From Cyclobacteriaceae bacterium (GTDB lineage Bacteria; Bacteroidota; Bacteroidia; Cytophagales; Cyclobacteriaceae), in NCBI GenBank assembly GCA_026994125.1, contig JALWRJ010000056.1, forward strand, positions 1-8,903: a DNA stretch of 8,903 bases. The letters are read 5' to 3'. Both the position numbers and the translations under genes were made by a program. Shown here in pieces: positions 7,063 to 8,903 of the stretch. Position 1 is the first letter of the stretch, and every line of letters begins with the position of its first letter. Below the pieces are notes generated by a model. The model was given only the letters and a program-made list of their open reading frames with translations, was not told the origin of the DNA and did no database searches.

Positions 7063-8331
7063 TTATTTTAAAATGGGTTTAAGCACTTCAAGCTTACCAT
7101 CTATGCTGTCGGCCGGGTAGGGTAGCCCCAAAATATGTGCTACCAGCGGATATACATGCACGTTTTCGAAGGTGGTTAGGTTGGTTGGCTTAAATGCCGG
7201 CCCGGTGGCATAAAATATGGCACCCATCGCTAGGCTTTTATGGGGTTCGTACCCATGGGTGCTATTTCCTTTTACTATGGGGTGCTTCCTTTTACCAAAA
7301 GTATATGGAGGTTTAGGCATAATAACTAAATCGCCTATACGGGCAAGGTTTTTAGTGTAGTGAAAACGTTTAGGAATATTGTTTTTTAAATAAACGTGGT
7401 AGCGGGTGGTGTCTTGCTTTAGTACATGGTATAGCGAATCAATTCTGGCGGAATCAGCACTATACACCATGGCCGGAAAACTAGGTGTTACACGCATATC
7501 TTTGGGCAACATATCTTCTAAATAAATTACCTGTTGGTTATCTACCTCTAACATGCCATGATCCGACACTACAATTATATTTACCGGCAAGTTAAGCTGG
7601 TGTACACGTTGAACCAAAGCACCAATAGTGGAATCCATTTCTAAAACGCCTTCTTTGATTTCGTTTGAGTTGGGGCCGTACCTATGCCCAAGGTCGTCAA
7701 TTTTTGAAAAGTAGAGGGTAATAAAGTGGGGGCGTTTATGTTCGGGTAATTGCAGCCACTCAATAACTTGGTTTACCCTGTCTGCATGGCTAATTTTACC
7801 ATTGTACTTGTAATAATATGTTGGGTAGGTTTGTTTAATGGGAGCTTCGCTACCTACCCAAAACATGCTGGCGCTAACCATTTGGTGCTGATCGGCCAAT
7901 ACCCAAAGGGGTGTGCCATTATAAAATGCCGGGCTTTCAACCATAGCCCGGTTTCTAATTTCGTAAGTTAAATCCAGTTTTCGATCGTAAAATTCGTTCG
8001 ATACTAACCCGTTATGGCCGGGATATAACCCCGATACTAACGCATAATGATTGGGAAAGGTTTTGGAAGGAAACGAAGGAAGCATACGCTCGGCCTTTAC
8101 CTTAAAACTAAGCAGGTTTTTTGCGCCATACCGTTTGGCATAGTCGTACCTAAAACCATCCATCGAAATGAGTAACACATACGGTTTTTGCAGTTGCTCT
8201 TCCGAATTGGTCAGGCTGCCTATAATTTGCTTTTGCCGGGTAGTGGCAGAAACCTTGGTTTGTACGCTTGTGTTTTGTTGGCAGCTAACCAACAGCATAA
8301 GGATGAATAAGAAATAAATAAAATGTTTCAT
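7063..8331 (-). CDS. Nucleotide pyrophosphatase/phosphodiesterase (NPP)-type lipoprotein
   Basis: A 422-aa exported member of the alkaline phosphatase superfamily, NPP (type I phosphodiesterase) branch, hydrolysing phosphodiester or pyrophosphate bonds, typically in nucleotides or phospholipid head groups. The two-zinc site is complete: D58 in SMDGFRYDY, nucleophile T91 in SKTFPNH, phosphate-contacting N112, D212 and H216 in IDDLGHRYGP, D257-H258 in VSDHGM and H359 in STHGYEP. The N-terminus is a lipoprotein signal: MKH, a hydrophobic stretch, then lipobox LVSC with C17 as the lipidated residue. It should therefore be membrane-anchored outside the cytoplasm; no obvious surface-export signal follows the cysteine. 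It lies 83 nt downstream of the cyclophilin gene on the same strand, with a strong inverted repeat ending 10 nt before its ATG. Exact substrate is unknown. Confidence 0.9.
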   Translation of the reverse strand: MKHFIYFLFILMLLVSCQQNTSVQTKVSATTRQKQIIGSLTNSEEQLQKPYVLLISMDGFRYDYAKRYGAKNLLSFKVKAERMLPSFPSKTFPNHYALVSGLYPGHNGLVSNEFYDRKLDLTYEIRNRAMVESPAFYNGTPLWVLADQHQMVSASMFWVGSEAPIKQTYPTYYYKYNGKISHADRVNQVIEWLQLPEHKRPHFITLYFSKIDDLGHRYGPNSNEIKEGVLEMDSTIGALVQRVHQLNLPVNIIVVSDHGMLEVDNQQVIYLEDMLPKDMRVTPSFPAMVYSADSARIDSLYHVLKQDTTRYHVYLKNNIPKRFHYTKNLARIGDLVIMPKPPYTFGKRKHPIVKGNSTHGYEPHKSLAMGAIFYATGPAFKPTNLTTFENVHVYPLVAHILGLPYPADSIDGKLEVLKPILK

Positions 8332-8341
8332 GCCAGCATAA

Positions 8342-8388
8342 ATTACGGTTAGGTACCCGGTAAAGGTAGTTTTGTACCTAACCGTAAT
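8342..8388. repeat. Perfect 15-bp inverted repeat with 17-nt spacer
   Basis: ATTACGGTTAGGTAC at 8342-8356 is exactly complemented by GTACCTAACCGTAAT at 8374-8388. It could form a stable RNA hairpin between the cyclophilin stop and the phosphodiesterase ATG. Neither side has the U-tract of a standard intrinsic terminator: the minus strand continues TTATGC. The spacer carries TACCTTTA on the minus strand, one mismatch from a -7 box, but with no TTG at a proper distance. It may be an attenuator, a processing or stability hairpin, a weak terminator for the cyclophilin gene, or an operator. Confidence 0.8.
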
Positions 8389-8414
8389 GATAGGTTAAAT
8401 AAATTAAAATTGAC

Positions 8415-8849
8415 TTATTCCGAAACGGTTATTTGTTCAATCAAATCGCCTTCGTTTATTAAATCAATTACTTCCAGGCCTTCTACCACTTTGCCAAAGC
8501 ATGTGTGGTTTCGGTCTAAATGAGCCGTGTTTTCGCGGCTGTGGCAAATAAAAAATTGGCTTCCACCGGTATCGCGCCCTGCATGTGCCATCGATAGCAC
8601 CCCCCGGTCGTGGTATTGGTTATCGCCATCCAGTTCACACTTAATGGTATAGCCCGGGCCTCCGGCTCCCGTGCCATCGGGGCAACCGCCCTGGATAACA
8701 AAATTGGGGATTACCCGATGAAAGGTAAGCCCATCATAGAAGCCATCCTTAGCGAGTTTTACAAAGTTAGCTACCGTATTTGGTGCATCTTTTTCATAAA
8801 ATTCTACTTTCATTGCCCCTTTCGAAGTTTTTATTTCTGCTGTTTTCAT
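8415..8849 (-). CDS. Peptidyl-prolyl cis-trans isomerase, cyclophilin type
   Basis: A 144-aa single-domain cyclophilin that interconverts cis and trans peptide bonds before proline to assist folding. Recognisable blocks are [17 protein letters not shown] at 17-33, [13 protein letters not shown] at 43-55 with catalytic R45, F50 and Q53, [15 protein letters not shown] at 86-100 and [12 protein letters not shown] at 110-121. No signal peptide, so cytosolic; the size fits the short bacterial PpiB-like type. I choose the ATG at 8849, which gives the [11 protein letters not shown] start natural for the family; the longer reading begins with a TTG nine codons upstream and adds residues with no family resemblance. 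A promoter probably lies partly beyond the right edge of the window. The phosphodiesterase gene follows on the same strand. Confidence 0.93.
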   Translation of the reverse strand: MKTAEIKTSKGAMKVEFYEKDAPNTVANFVKLAKDGFYDGLTFHRVIPNFVIQGGCPDGTGAGGPGYTIKCELDGDNQYHDRGVLSMAHAGRDTGGSQFFICHSRENTAHLDRNHTCFGKVVEGLEVIDLINEGDLIEQITVSE

Positions 8850-8903
8850 GTGTTTGTATAACTTTTTATTGGCCAAGCCAAGTTTGAAAAATAATTGTGC
8901 AAA

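Noticed and set aside
8850..8876. Nine-residue upstream extension of the cyclophilin from a TTG
   Set aside because: The added residues have no family counterpart, and the ATG at 8849 gives the usual cyclophilin start.
8855..8880. TTGGCC on the minus strand upstream of the cyclophilin gene as a sigma-54 -24 element
   Set aside because: The -12 position reads GT rather than GC and the TTGCA context is missing.

Overview
The window looks like an ordinary chromosomal segment of a Bacteroidota (Bacteroidetes) bacterium. The signs are an AT-rich base composition with very tight intergenic spacing, a near absence of Shine-Dalgarno sequences, promoters of the TTG-N17-19-TAnnTTTG type, a SusC/carboxypeptidase-type regulatory domain in a secreted protein of a Bacteroidota-style family, and protein sequences of that flavour. 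I cannot name the genus. There are no mobile elements, tRNA or rRNA genes, or CRISPR arrays, and no gene-free stretch longer than about 230 bases.

Layout from left to right. (1) Minus strand 1-1102: a serine-biosynthesis pair, serB then serA, overlapping by 35 nt. serA runs off the left edge. A good Bacteroidota promoter lies in front of serB. (2) Minus strand 1196-1936: a secreted protein with a CarboxypepD_reg-like N-terminal domain and an uncharacterised C-terminal half. (3) Plus strand 2005-3084: a secreted serine hydrolase of the beta-lactamase/PBP-like (class C) superfamily, divergent from (2) and convergent with the next gene. (4) Minus strand 3099-6360: a two-gene signalling operon, an NtrC-type sigma-54 response regulator followed, with an 8-nt overlap, by a soluble hybrid histidine kinase (PAS-HisKA-HATPase-REC-HPt). 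(5) Plus strand 6590-7054: a small TerB-like helical protein with its own candidate promoter. (6) Minus strand 7063-8849: a nucleotide pyrophosphatase/phosphodiesterase-type lipoprotein and, upstream of it, a cyclophilin peptidyl-prolyl isomerase. A perfect 15-bp inverted repeat lies between these two.

How the genes work together. serA and serB encode the first and last steps of the phosphorylated serine pathway; serC is not in the window. The kinase and regulator together carry all four sites of a His-Asp-His-Asp phosphorelay ending in a sigma-54 activator, and are the most interesting functional unit here. Two sequence signals sit in the regulator's leader: a 15-bp palindrome, and a 12-mer that also occurs directly in front of the serine hydrolase gene. 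This hints at, but does not prove, autoregulation or shared control. The other genes look independent of each other. I see no convincing undescribed multi-gene defence or metabolic system; the novelty lies in the regulatory DNA and in poorly characterised domains.
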